Below are positions 8,070 through 17,477 of a DNA stretch of 64,000 nt, in pieces; position 1 is the stretch's first letter; each line of letters begins with the position of its first letter. The position numbers and the translations under genes were made by a program. Location: positions 164,035-228,034 of the forward strand of contig NZ_NNRL01000165.1 of assembly GCF_002252505.1 (NCBI RefSeq), written 5' to 3'. The stretch is from Brucella grignonensis (GTDB lineage: Bacteria > Pseudomonadota > Alphaproteobacteria > Rhizobiales > Rhizobiaceae). Below the pieces are notes generated by a model. The model saw only the letters and a program-made list of their open reading frames with translations, was not told where the DNA came from and did not search any database.

Positions 8070-8100
8070 TTGACCCTGTAGTTGCTACAGGCCTCATGTA
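8070..8100 (+). promoter_or_regulatory. MerR-family promoter of the P-type ATPase
   Basis: TTGACC (8070-8075), 19-bp spacer with the perfect dyad CTGTAGTTGCTACAG, then CATGTA (8095-8100). It lies four bases from the start codon of the divergent regulator, a common layout for zntR/pbrR-ATPase pairs. Confidence 0.88.
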
Positions 8101-8132
8101 AGGCGCCAGTTCGTAATTGTCGAGGTGACGTC

Positions 8133-10268
8133 ATGGCTTCCAGCGCGTTGAAATTGAAGATCAAGGGCATGGATTGCGCTGCCTGCGCAATGAAGATTGA
8201 AAACGCGATGAAGCGCTTGCCAGGCGTCAGCGACATCAATGTCAATTACAGTCAGGAAAGCATGGTCATCATGCTGGATAAGGACAGGACCTCGCCGCAG
8301 ACTGTCGAGGACAAGATCAAAGGGCTCGGCTTCACCCCAATTTCAGCGGGCGCGGACAATCAAGCTGGTGCCAGCCAGCTCCCGGACTACCACGACCAGG
8401 CATGGTGGAAGGGTAAGAAGGGGCGTCTCGTCATCTTCACTGGCGCGATGTTTGCAGTTGCCTGGAGCATCGCCCACGTATCTCCGGACTGGGGTCAGAT
8501 CGCTTACTCGGTAGCGGCGCTGATCGCCATCGTTCCGTTCGCAAGACGTGCCTTCGTCGGTGCTGTCTCCGGAACGCCGTTTAGCATCGAAACGCTGATG
8601 ACGGTTGCCGCGCTCGGGGCGTTGCTGATTGGGGCCGCCGAGGAGTCGGCGGTCGTAATCCTGCTGTTTGCCGTTGGCGAGCTTCTCGAAACCATCGCGG
8701 CCGGCCGCGCCCGGGCTGGTATCAAGGCATTGATCGATCTTGTCCCAAGGACTGCCTTTCGCGAGCGCGATGGCGTGGTCGAGAAGGTTGCAGTAGAGGA
8801 ACTGGCGATCGACGACATAGTCGTCGTGCGGCCCGGCGATCGTGTTCCCTCCGATGGCAAAGTCACGCAGGGCTTTTCCGAACTCAACGAGGCTCCGGTG
8901 ACAGGTGAGTCCGTTCCGGTCGCCAAGAACGTCGGCGACAAGGTCTATGCCGGCAGCATCAACACCAATGGCGAGCTTCGGGTGGCGATCAGTCATGTCG
9001 CGGCCGACAATACAATCTCGCGCATCATTCATATGGTCGAGGAAGCGCAGTCGTCGAAGGCACCAATGGCACGGCTGATCGATCGCTTCAGCGCCTGGTA
9101 TACGCCGGCGGCTATGGTGGTGGCGGCGCTGGTCATCGTCGTGCCGCCGATCTTCTTCGGCGGCGAGTGGGCGACGTGGATCTACCGTGGCCTCTCCACG
9201 CTCCTGATCGCCTGCCCCTGTGCGCTGGTCATCTCCACGCCGGCGGCCATAGCGTCCGGACTTGCGGCCGGCGCTCGCAAGGGTCTGCTTATCAAGGGCG
9301 GCGCGGCACTTGAGACGCTCGGAAAGGTCAAGACCGTCGCCTTCGACAAGACAGGAACGCTGACCCGCGGCCGACCGCAGGTCACGGATGTGTTGGCAAT
9401 TGTCGGGACAGAGGCCGATGTGCTGGCCCGCGCGGCCGCCGTCGAACGGAACAGCAGCCATCCGCTAGGCGTCGCGATTGGTGAAGCGGCGGTCGCAAAA
9501 GGCTTATCTGTGCCGGCAAGCTTCGGCGGTGCCAAGGCAACGCCCGGAAAAGCGGTTACTGCGCGGTTGAAGAACGGCTTCGTCTCCGTCGGGTCTCCCC
9601 GATTTGCCGCCGAGCAGGCCGTACTCGATGACGAATTTGCCCGGCGGATCACCTACCTTGAGGAAGAAGGAAAGACGGTCGTCGTTCTGATGATGAACGG
9701 CAAGATTGAGGGCCTGATCGCGCTCAGGGACGAGCCGCGGGACGACGCCGCAACTGCCATCCGGCATCTGCAGGATATCGGCGTCAAAACTATCATGCTC
9801 ACCGGCGACAATCAGCGCACGGCAATAGCGATAGGATCGGCGCTCGGACTGGACGTGAAGGCGGAACTACTTCCGGACGCCAAGCTTGCCGAGATCTCGC
9901 GCCTCAAGACGCAAGCGCCCATCGCCATGATCGGCGACGGTATCAATGACGCTCCGGCGCTCGCCACCGCTTCGGTCGGGGTGGCAATGGGCGGAGGAAC
10001 CGATGTCGCGCTGGAAACCGCCGACGCCGCGCTGCTTCGCGACAAGGTTATGGGAGTGGCCGATCTCATTGCCCTCTCAAAGGCGACGCTTGGCAACATC
10101 TGGCAAAATATCGGGCTCGCTCTTGGTCTCAAGGTCATTTTCCTCGGCACGACGCTTTTCGGTGTTACCACGCTTTGGATGGCGATTCTGGCTGATACGG
10201 GGGCGACGGTCCTGGTAACAGCCAATGCACTTCGCCTTCTTCGCCATCGCCGCCGTGATATCGAGTAG
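8133..10268 (+). CDS. P1B-type heavy-metal exporting ATPase (Zn/Cd/Pb class)
   Basis: A 711-residue inner-membrane pump. An N-terminal HMA domain carries GMDCAAC (Cys15, Cys18). Membrane helices follow, with the ion site CPCALVISTP, the phosphorylation loop DKTGTLT, the SSHPLG His-Pro nucleotide site and the hinge GDGINDAPAL. CPC together with a ZntR-like regulator suggests export of Zn(II), Cd(II) or Pb(II); copper ATPases also have CPC, so regulator context decides. ATG 8133 has ribosome site GAGGTGA; the longer frame from 8082 would start inside the promoter. It is probably the main efflux pump of the regulon. Confidence 0.93.
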   Translation: MASSALKLKIKGMDCAACAMKIENAMKRLPGVSDINVNYSQESMVIMLDKDRTSPQTVEDKIKGLGFTPISAGADNQAGASQLPDYHDQAWWKGKKGRLVIFTGAMFAVAWSIAHVSPDWGQIAYSVAALIAIVPFARRAFVGAVSGTPFSIETLMTVAALGALLIGAAEESAVVILLFAVGELLETIAAGRARAGIKALIDLVPRTAFRERDGVVEKVAVEELAIDDIVVVRPGDRVPSDGKVTQGFSELNEAPVTGESVPVAKNVGDKVYAGSINTNGELRVAISHVAADNTISRIIHMVEEAQSSKAPMARLIDRFSAWYTPAAMVVAALVIVVPPIFFGGEWATWIYRGLSTLLIACPCALVISTPAAIASGLAAGARKGLLIKGGAALETLGKVKTVAFDKTGTLTRGRPQVTDVLAIVGTEADVLARAAAVERNSSHPLGVAIGEAAVAKGLSVPASFGGAKATPGKAVTARLKNGFVSVGSPRFAAEQAVLDDEFARRITYLEEEGKTVVVLMMNGKIEGLIALRDEPRDDAATAIRHLQDIGVKTIMLTGDNQRTAIAIGSALGLDVKAELLPDAKLAEISRLKTQAPIAMIGDGINDAPALATASVGVAMGGGTDVALETADAALLRDKVMGVADLIALSKATLGNIWQNIGLALGLKVIFLGTTLFGVTTLWMAILADTGATVLVTANALRLLRHRRRDIE

Positions 10269-10369
10269 GAGCAACTGGAAAGGAGGCCGATGCCCTGCTT
10301 TCCGGATCTACAGCGCTTTCCGAGAAATTCGAAATTCATCAATCGACCCTCGTTAAGGGGGTCGCCAAA

Positions 10370-10684
10370 ATGCGTCAGTTCGAAGATGCGATCGAAATAA
10401 TGCCGGGAGAAACCCTAGCTTTGAGGGCGGGCGCATCGCACATCATGTTTGCGAAGCTTAGGAAGCAACTGGCGGCAGGGGAGCGCTTCGCCGTCAGTCT
10501 CAACTTCAAGAACGCTGGCTCGACAACCGTGGACTTGGCTGTCCAGGGGCTCGGGGTTTCCAAGCCCGCCAAAGCCCATGACGACGCAGGCCGAAGGCTG
10601 ACTGACCGTGCTGAAGATTGTCCGCACCGCTGCTTAGTTGCCGGCGCGATTCCTGTCGCGATCTTAATCGGCGCCTGGCCCTGA
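10370..10684 (+). pseudogene. Remnant of a PCuAC-type copper chaperone gene
   Basis: Residues 11-62 (PGETLALRAGASHIMFAKLR and the following VSLNFKNAGSTTVDLAV) resemble the C-terminal half of periplasmic PCuAC/DUF461 copper chaperones, including the His-x2-Met pair. The N-terminal signal peptide and first half are missing. Homology ends near 10555, and the rest of the frame looks random. The related chaperones often precede a SCO gene; a short LKIVRTAA stretch followed by stops in another frame near 10615-10650 may be what is left of one. From here to 10887 no intact gene is visible. Confidence 0.5.
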
Positions 10685-10887
10685 TGCCGCCGCCCGCGGG
10701 GCGGGAGCGTGCAACCTGCGATCGCCACAGGTCTCCAGGTGCTCTTATCCTCTCGACGGCCTGTCTGTCAGGTCAGGAACTCGCAATAGAACCAATTCGT
10801 GCTGAGCGAGGTCGAAACCGAGAGACAGCCGCGGTGTCAGGCCGGATGTAGAAGAGGTCGACCGGCCTGACGGAGACGTCGGGGCGC

Positions 10888-11097
10888 TCAGTTCGAGACC
10901 GTGTATCCGAGGTCCACAACCGTCTCCTGCAGTATGTCGGCGCCGATGATCTCGGGATCGATCTGAACGATCGCCCTAGTGCTATCGAGTGAAACGTTGA
11001 CGTCCAGCACGCCGGGAAGCGCGCGTAGGCCCTTCTCGACCTTTGCGACACAGCTCGCGCAGTCCATTCCGACCACATTCATTTCTACAGTTTCCAT
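10888..11097 (-). CDS. Small HMA-domain metal-binding protein (CopZ/MerP-like, cytosolic)
   Basis: A 69-residue single HMA domain without signal peptide. It starts METVEMNVVGMDCASCVAKV, with metal-binding Cys13 and Cys16, and ends GYTVSN. It is probably a cytosolic metal chaperone. ATG 11097 follows an AAAGG ribosome site; the longer frame from 11160 overlaps the promoter. It has its own MerR-type promoter (11152-11182), so it belongs to the same regulon as the ATPase, to which it may deliver metal. A partner domain with the same GMDCAxC motif is at the ATPase N-terminus. Confidence 0.85.
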   Translation of the reverse strand: METVEMNVVGMDCASCVAKVEKGLRALPGVLDVNVSLDSTRAIVQIDPEIIGADILQETVVDLGYTVSN

Positions 11098-11151
11098 CTG
11101 AAATCCTTTCAGGACTAAGCTGACGTGAGTTAAGTTTCCCAACGCGTCAAA

Positions 11152-11182
11152 ACTTTGCACCCTGTAGCGGCTGCAGGGTCAA
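11152..11182 (-). promoter_or_regulatory. MerR-family promoter of the small HMA protein
   Basis: On the minus strand: TTGACC (11182-11177), 19-bp spacer with CTGCAGCCGCTACAG, then CAAAGT (11157-11152). It is the same design as the four other promoters. From 11183 to 11467 no gene is visible. Confidence 0.78.
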
Positions 11183-11467
11183 CCCAAAGGGCTCACGGTT
11201 CCTAGAAATTTTTGGGCCCTTCGATCATTTGCCGCCAAGCCAATGTCCGGGAGGCATCCGCAGCCAATGAAGCGCCGTTGATCCAGTACCACTCTGCATC
11301 GTGCTACGTACCGAGTTAAAAACCTAGGAACGCAGATCAGAGCTATAAAGCCCCAGATTGAGGTGTTTAGCAGGGCCTCTGCCCTGCACGCTTAATCAGA
11401 TGGTGGTGGAACCGGGTCACGCTTCATACCTGATGCTATGCGATATGTTTGCCGGCGGGCATTGTGA

Positions 11468-12313
11468 TTACTCTGGTGTGACCGGCAGTGCTCGCTTGTG
11501 TGCGGTCGCTGTGTACATGGTGAGGATTCGCTCGCGAGCTGGTTCCGTGATCACCTTACCCTCGAGAAAATCGTCAATCTCGTCGTAGGTGACGCCGTAA
11601 GCCTCCTCGTCAGGACGCAGCGGCGCATCGCTTTCTAGGTCGGCGGTCGGCACCTTGTCGATCAGTTCCTGTGGCGCTCCGACGTGCTTTGCAATTGCAC
11701 GGACGCGGCGCTTGGTAAGACCCGAAAGTGGAAGGATATCCGCAGCGCCGTCTCCGAATTTCGTGAAGAACCCCATCAGCGCCTCGGCGGCGTGATCCGT
11801 ACCGATCACCAAGCCGCCGACGGCGCCCGCCAACGCGTATTGCGCAATCATGCGCTGACGTGCCTTGATATTGCCGAGGTGGAAATCGACCCTCTCTACC
11901 TCAAACAATTCTCCTGCCTGACGACGGATCTCTGCAAGCATGGCATCGGCAGCCGGTTTGATGTCGATGGTGACGGTTCGATCGGGACGGATCGCCGCTA
12001 AGGCTTTCTGCGCATCGGCTTCATCAGCCTGAACGCCATACGGGAGCCGCACTGCGACGAATTCCGCTTTGTGGCCGTGCTCGCGCAGGCGGTTTGAAGC
12101 GGTCTGGGCCAGGATGGCGGCGGTCAGGGAATCCACGCCGCCGCTGATGCCAAGGACAAAGGCCCGTAATGCCCTAGTGCGAAGGTAATCGGCCAGAAAC
12201 GCGATCCGACGTTCTGTCTCTGCTGCTGCATCGAAGCTCGGTGCGACGCCGAGTGCGTGGATGATATCGGCCTGTTGATGCAGCAAGGTCGTTCCTTCGT
12301 TTGACGAACGCAT
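11468..12313 (-). CDS. nadE: NAD+ synthase NadE (ammonia-dependent type)
   Basis: A 281-residue cytoplasmic enzyme that amidates nicotinic acid adenine dinucleotide to NAD+ with ATP and ammonia. The ATP-pyrophosphatase P-loop GISGGVDS is at about residues 58-65, and the C-terminus has GDGAADILPLSGLTK and the DLESDAPLRPDEEAYGVTY region of the short, glutaminase-free form. ATG 12313 is used; a TTG one codon upstream is possible and no strong ribosome site is visible. Why an NAD synthase copy sits between metal genes is unclear. Confidence 0.92.
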   Translation of the reverse strand: MRSSNEGTTLLHQQADIIHALGVAPSFDAAAETERRIAFLADYLRTRALRAFVLGISGGVDSLTAAILAQTASNRLREHGHKAEFVAVRLPYGVQADEADAQKALAAIRPDRTVTIDIKPAADAMLAEIRRQAGELFEVERVDFHLGNIKARQRMIAQYALAGAVGGLVIGTDHAAEALMGFFTKFGDGAADILPLSGLTKRRVRAIAKHVGAPQELIDKVPTADLESDAPLRPDEEAYGVTYDEIDDFLEGKVITEPARERILTMYTATAHKRALPVTPE

Positions 12314-12531
12314 CAATAGCTAAGCCCAGGCGCGGTGACGTCAAGGCCTTTCATAGGGGCTGATCAATTCCCTCGATGTCGGTCATCTGTTTCGCGTTCG
12401 TCAGTTGGGCTGGAAGGCGTCTACCCGGGAAGCGGCAAGCTTACAGCGGAAAGTTGCCTGTTGCAGCGCGTGGTCGTGGCTTAATTTGTGTGACCAATGG
12501 CCGAGGCCGTCGTGAGGATCCGGCCATTAGG

Positions 12532-14562
12532 TCATTCAGCAGCCTGCAGACTGCGCCTCTGGTTCTCGGTTACAGCATGATCCGCTTCGGATGCGGCTGG
12601 CAGTCGCCATCCCTTGATCAGCCCATAGACGGCCGGAATGACGACCAGCGTCAGCAGCGTCGACGACACCATGCCGCCGATCATCGGTACGGCGATCCGT
12701 TGCATGATCTCCGATCCCGTGCCGGTCCTCCACAGGATCGGCACGAGGCCGGCCATGATGGCGGCGACGGTCATCATCTTCGGTCGGACGCGCTCGACCG
12801 CGCCGACCATGATCGCCCGATTGAGGTCCGGCTTCGAGAAGGAACGACCCTCCTGTTCGCAGGCTTCGCGTTGCTCCTTCAGGGCGTGGTCGAGATAGAT
12901 CAACATGATCACCCCGGTTTCCGCCGCCACGCCTGCAAGGGCAATGAAGCCGACGGCGACCGCCACCGAGGCGTTGAAGCCCATCCACCACATCAGCCAG
13001 ATGCCGCCGACCAGCGCGAACGGCAGCGACAGCATTACGATGACAGTCTCCGTCAGCGCCTTGAAGTTCAGGTAGAGCAGCAGGAAGATCAGGGCCAGGG
13101 TCAGGGGAACGACGACGGCCAGTCGTGCTTCGGCCCGTTGGAGATATTCGAACTGACCGCTCCAGGCGACGGAATAGCCTGGAGGCATCGTCACGCTCCT
13201 TGCCACTGCCTGCTGGGCTTCGGCGACATAGCCGCCGAGATCGCGGTTGGCGATGTCGACGTAGATGTAGACGGCGAGCTGGCCGTTTTCGGTGCGGATG
13301 GTTGTCGCTCCGCGCGTCAGCTTGACGTCCGCGACCTCGCCGAGAGGAACCGTCCCGCCGCCCGGCAGGGATATCTGCACGTCCCTGGCGATCGACTGCG
13401 GATCGCTTCGCGAGGCCCGTGGATACCGTATTGCCACGCCATATCGTTCCCGGCCTTCGACCGTCTGGGTAACGACCTCGGAGCCCAGCGCCATGCCGAC
13501 AACGTCCTGGACATCGTTGATGGTCAGCCCGTAACGGCCGAGCGCCGTTCGATCGGGAACGATGTCGAGGTAGTAGCCGCCGATCACCCGCTCGGCATAG
13601 GCGCTCGACGTACCGGGGATTGTCTTCAGCACGCTTTCGATTTGGCGAGCGACTTTTTCCATCTCGCCGAGATCTGTACCGTAGACTTTAACCCCGACGG
13701 GCGTTCTGATCCCGGTCGACAGCATATCGATGCGGGCGCGGATCGGCATGGTCCAGGCATTGGAGACGCCGGGGAACTGCAGGGCGGCGTCCATCTCCTG
13801 TTTCAGGCTGTCGGTGGTGACCCCCGGCCGCCATTCCGACTTCGGCTTCAGGGTGATGATCGTCTCGAACATCTCCGTCGGCGCCGGGTCGGTGGCGGTC
13901 AGCGCCCGCCCGGCCTTGCCAAAGACGGTTTGGACTTCCGGGAAGGACTTGATGATGCGGTCCTGCGTCTGCATCAGCTCGGCCGCCTTGGTGACCGATA
14001 TGCCGGGCAAGGTGGTCGGCATGTACATCAGCGTGCCCTCGTCGAGATTGGGCATGAACTCGCTACCGATATGCTGGACGGGCCAGGCAGTGACCCCGAG
14101 GATGACGAGCGCCGCCAGAATCGTCAATGTCTTGACCCGCAACACCCCAGCAATGACGGGGCGGTAGATCCAGATCAGGAACCGATTGAGAGGGTTCTTG
14201 TGCTCGGGAACGATATAGCCCCGAACGAAGAGGATCATCAGTGCAGGCACAAGCGTCACCGATAGCAGGGCGGCAGCAGCCATCGAGAAAGTCTTGGTGA
14301 AGGCGAGCGGCCCGAACAGCCGGCCTTCCTGCGATTCCAGTGTAAAGATCGGCAGGAACGACACGGTGATGATCAGCAGGCTGAAGAACAGCGCCGGCCC
14401 GACCTCGCTCGCCGCCTCTATGAGGATTTCCACCCGTGGCTTGTCAGGCGGCGCACGCTCGAGATGCTTATGGGCATTCTCGATCATGACGATCGCCGCG
14501 TCGATCATCGCGCCGATGGCGATAGCGATGCCGCCGAGGCTCATGATGTTTGCACCGATCCC
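12532..14562 (-). pseudogene. cusA: 5'-truncated CusA/CzcA-type RND efflux pump
   Basis: Homology to CusA-type heavy-metal RND pumps starts abruptly at GIGANIMSLGGIAIAIGAMI, the fourth-helix region near residue 390 of the roughly 1050-residue family. It continues to the end (676 residues), including the GDIAN-type metal helix region and the Met-rich tail area. The N-terminal 40 percent is missing. The frame continues to 14670, but those 36 codons read through the MBL-fold fragment on the other strand and are not CusA. No cusB or cusC is adjacent. The product could not form a working pump. Confidence 0.88.
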
Positions 14563-14563
14563 G

Positions 14564-14776
14564 GTTCGGGCAGAGGTCGCGGACCTGTCCATGCTGTCGG
14601 CGCACGCCGACGCAAACGAGCTGATGCGCTGGCTGTCCGGCTTCCGTCGGCCGCCGTCCCGCGTGTTCATCGTGCATGGTGAAGACGATGCCTCCGAAGC
14701 GCTGCGCGTGCGGATCGACCGCGAGCTTGGATGGAACGCAGTCGTCTCACGCCAGAATCAGGCTTTCGACCTATGA
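14564..14776 (+). pseudogene. 3' fragment of an MBL-fold RNA-exonuclease-type hydrolase
   Basis: Seventy codons are left, reading LSMLSAHADANELMRWLSGF then PPSRVFIVHGEDDASEALR and ending AFDL. SAHAD and the FIVHGE block are motifs of the beta-CASP/RNA-specificity part of MBL-fold exonuclease-like proteins. The 5' part is replaced by the cusA fragment of the opposite strand. Its stop codon overlaps the start of the phosphorylase gene (ATGA), so the two were once translationally coupled. No start codon remains for it. Confidence 0.65.
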
Positions 14777-16305
14777 CGATCAACAACGTCGAACCCGAGG
14801 TTCCTTCTCAGCCGACGCTACGCGTGCGGCGCCTGCGGCTGCACACTCAGCACCAGGCCGTGGTGGTGATGCGCACCGATTGCCATGTCTGCCGCTCGGA
14901 GGGTCTGTCCGCGCGCACCCAGGTCCTCGTCTCGATCGGCGCGAGACAGGTACAGGCAACGCTCTTTCAGGTCGAAGGAGATGCATTGCTCGCTCAGGAT
15001 GAAGTCGGTCTTTCTGAAACAGCCTGGCAGATCCTCGGCGTTAGCGAGAATGACAATGTGACGGTGACCCATCCTCCGGCCGTGGAGTCTCTGACGAGCG
15101 TGCGCCGTCGCATATATGGCAATCGCCTCGACGCGCACGCCTTTGCCGAAATCGTGAGCGACGTGGTCGCAGGCCGCTATACCGAGGTCCATCTCGCCGC
15201 CTTTCTGACCGCCAGTGCCGCGCTTCCTCTCGACGAGAGCGAGACTGTTGACCTCACGCGCGCCATGGTCGATGTCGGCGACCGGATGAGCTGGAATGCT
15301 CCGATCGTTGTGGACAAGCACTGTGTCGGCGGGTTGCCGGGCAATCGAACCACGCCGATCGTCGTCGCGATCGTGGCCGCCAATGGCCTTGTCATGCCGA
15401 AGACGTCTTCGCGCGCGATTACCTCGCCAGCCGGCACCGCCGACACAATGGAAACGCTTGCCCCTGTCGACCTCAGCATCGAAACCCTTCGACGCGTCGT
15501 GGAAGCAGAAGGCGGATGCATCGCCTGGGGCGGGGCGGTGCATCTCAGCCCCGCCGACGACATTTTCGTCCGGATCGAACGCGAACTCGACGTGGATACC
15601 GAGGGACAGCTTGTCGCTTCCGTCCTTTCAAAAAAAATCGCCGCTGGCTCGACGCATGTGGTTATCGACATCCCGGTTGGGGCAACCGCCAAGGTGCGCA
15701 GCGAAGCGGCCGCCGATCAGCTCGCCAGTCGCCTCAGCGCCGTCGCTGCCCGTTTCGATCTGGCCCTGACCTGCGTCCAGACCGACGGTTCGCAACCCGT
15801 CGGGCGCGGCATCGGCCCAGGTCTAGAAGCCTTCGACGTCCTGGCGGTTCTTCAAAACGCGCCGGATGCGCCGGACGATCTGCGACGCCGCGCGATCCTG
15901 TTGGCGGGCGCCGCGCTTGAGATCGGTGGAAAGGCCGCAAAGGGGAAAGGTGAAGCGCTTGCGTTGGCGACCTTGGTCGACGGTCGTGCCTGGTCGAAGT
16001 TCATGGCGATCTGCGAGGCGCAAGGCGGACTTCGTGAGCCACCGAAGGCCGCACAGGTTCATCCGTTGATCGCGTCGCGCGCCGGCCGCGTCGTCCATAT
16101 CAACAATCGCAAAATCGCCCGACTCGCCAAGCTCGCCGGAGCGCCGGAGTCGAAGGCGGCAGGCGTCCAAATGGCCGTCCGCCTCGGCGACGAGATCGCC
16201 AGCGGCCAGCCGCTTTTGCACGTTCACGCCGAGACGGCTGGTGAACTTGGCTACGCACTGGACTATGCCGCGCATGCAGGCGACCTTTTCGAGGTCGAAA
16301 GTTGA
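14773..16305 (+). CDS. Thymidine phosphorylase-family protein, AMP-phosphorylase-like
   Basis: A 510-residue nucleoside or nucleotide phosphorylase. The phosphate-binding region DKHCVGGLPGNRTTPI and the block TSSRAITSPAGTADTMETL match the long, AMP-phosphorylase-type branch better than classical DeoA. An extra N-terminal domain of about 90 residues and a C-terminal biotinyl-like domain (GDEIASGQPLLHVHAE) are present. The likely reaction is phosphorolysis of a nucleoside monophosphate to base and ribose bisphosphate. ATG 14773 overlaps the stop of the MBL fragment; the next gene overlaps its own stop. Confidence 0.82.
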   Translation: MTINNVEPEVPSQPTLRVRRLRLHTQHQAVVVMRTDCHVCRSEGLSARTQVLVSIGARQVQATLFQVEGDALLAQDEVGLSETAWQILGVSENDNVTVTHPPAVESLTSVRRRIYGNRLDAHAFAEIVSDVVAGRYTEVHLAAFLTASAALPLDESETVDLTRAMVDVGDRMSWNAPIVVDKHCVGGLPGNRTTPIVVAIVAANGLVMPKTSSRAITSPAGTADTMETLAPVDLSIETLRRVVEAEGGCIAWGGAVHLSPADDIFVRIERELDVDTEGQLVASVLSKKIAAGSTHVVIDIPVGATAKVRSEAAADQLASRLSAVAARFDLALTCVQTDGSQPVGRGIGPGLEAFDVLAVLQNAPDAPDDLRRRAILLAGAALEIGGKAAKGKGEALALATLVDGRAWSKFMAICEAQGGLREPPKAAQVHPLIASRAGRVVHINNRKIARLAKLAGAPESKAAGVQMAVRLGDEIASGQPLLHVHAETAGELGYALDYAAHAGDLFEVES

Positions 16306-16826
16306 CGTGGCGGCTGTCCATTTGGATACGCCGGCACCGTTCGGCCGGCGCATTCTCGATCTACCAGCGCTTGATGCACTGGATGGTCCTTATCCTGTGT
16401 ATCATCCAGGTCCCCACGGCCTGGGCGATCCAACGCACGCACATGGCGCACCTTTTCTTGAAACCTAAACCCTTCGACCTTTTCCTGCATCAGGTTCACG
16501 CCTGGAGCGGATGGCTGATTATGGCGCTGGCGCTCAGTCAACTTATTCTGCGCTTCACATATGGCCGACCACCTCCGATCCAGGGCATGTCGGTGCTTGA
16601 GCGCATGATCGCAGGGGTCACTCATGCGGTGCTCTACGGCCTATTGCTCGCACTGCCGATCACAGGCACGATCGCTATGTACGTGACGTTCCGCATCGCT
16701 TCTCTGCACAGCCTGCTGAGCTGGATGCTTCTGGTCGTTGCGACCACTCACGCCCTCGCTGCTCTGTGGCATCACTTCTGGCGTCGCGACGACGTGCTGC
16801 GGCGAATGATCAGGAACACGAAATAG
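16302..16826 (+). CDS. Cytochrome b561-type diheme membrane protein
   Basis: A 174-residue protein with four predicted membrane helices and His residues in helix contexts typical of bacterial b561/Ni-Fe hydrogenase-type cytochromes b: RLMHWM (about 25), HQVHAWSG (about 63-66), THAVLYG (about 108) and TTHALAALWHHF (about 145-156). It probably moves electrons between quinone and a periplasmic partner. The start is TTG 16302, overlapping the previous stop (TTGA). The multicopper oxidase and cytochromes c downstream are possible partners. Confidence 0.8.
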   Translation: MTWRLSIWIRRHRSAGAFSIYQRLMHWMVLILCIIQVPTAWAIQRTHMAHLFLKPKPFDLFLHQVHAWSGWLIMALALSQLILRFTYGRPPPIQGMSVLERMIAGVTHAVLYGLLLALPITGTIAMYVTFRIASLHSLLSWMLLVVATTHALAALWHHFWRRDDVLRRMIRNTK

Positions 16827-17045
16827 CGCGCCGGACAGTCAGCCCACGGGTAAATTCTATCTAGTCGAGCGCGCTTCTCCGCGCGAGCAGCACACTCATT
16901 TGCGGAGATTGGCGCGCAGGTCGTTTCGGTGAGCGGCCTCGCAAGCATTGATCCCTACGTGTTTGATGCAGCGCAAAGTGATCATTCTGGATCTGCGCTA
17001 GATTTGCCCCCAGTTTCTACATTCAAGCAAACCGAAGGATGAGCC

Positions 17046-17477
17046 GTGGTGGCCGCCGGCGTGACAATGGTCAAGGCGTTCAGAAGGTCGCATAATTGGG
17101 CGACCGCCTTGCGGCGCGGGTTTATCCTTTTCTTCGCCATCGCGTTCGGGCTTACGGCGTTTCTCACAGATGGCGGGCATCAAGCGCGTGCTGCTTCAAG
17201 GGAGGGCATCCCGGCGCTCATGACTCAAGCTGGGGATTGTGCCGACCTCCTCGTGCGCATGCCCTGCGACAACGATACCCAACGCGGCGCCGAGCACCCG
17301 TGCGACAGCGGTCACTGCCTGTCGAGCCTCGGGTGCTTCCTCTGCGCTCCGCTGAACACGGCCTGGAGCTGGCGCACGTTGAACGCCGAGACAGTCTCGC
17401 CGGCTGCATCGCCCGTGCCCTCATCCGCGGAGTTGCGTCGTCAGAAGCGACCTCCGCGATCCATCTTGGTCATCTGA
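17046..17477 (+). CDS. Small exported or membrane-anchored Cys-containing protein, function unknown
   Basis: A 143-residue protein. One hydrophobic segment (about residues 25-42) is followed by six cysteines spread over 62-97 (GDCADL, MPCDND, HPCDSGHC, GCFLC) and a C-terminus ending RPPRSILVI. GTG 17046 has an AAGGA ribosome site. The layout (signal or anchor, Cys cluster, C-terminal RPPxS) recurs in the protein at 19022. Small proteins of this kind near copper oxidases are sometimes called CopL or DUF2946-like; I cannot confirm the family. Metal binding is a guess from the cysteines. Confidence 0.6.
   Translation: MVAAGVTMVKAFRRSHNWATALRRGFILFFAIAFGLTAFLTDGGHQARAASREGIPALMTQAGDCADLLVRMPCDNDTQRGAEHPCDSGHCLSSLGCFLCAPLNTAWSWRTLNAETVSPAASPVPSSAELRRQKRPPRSILVI

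Noticed and set aside
8343..9461. Minus-strand frame of 372 codons
   Set aside because: Antisense of the P-type ATPase gene, no ribosome site or motif.
11358..11588. Plus-strand frame of 76 codons overlapping the 3' end of nadE
   Set aside because: No start signal or similarity, and it runs antisense into nadE.
12376..14265. Long open frame (629 codons) on the plus strand
   Set aside because: It is the antisense shadow of the cusA fragment; its translation is rich in D, R, H and G without domain pattern, and the minus strand gives clear RND similarity.
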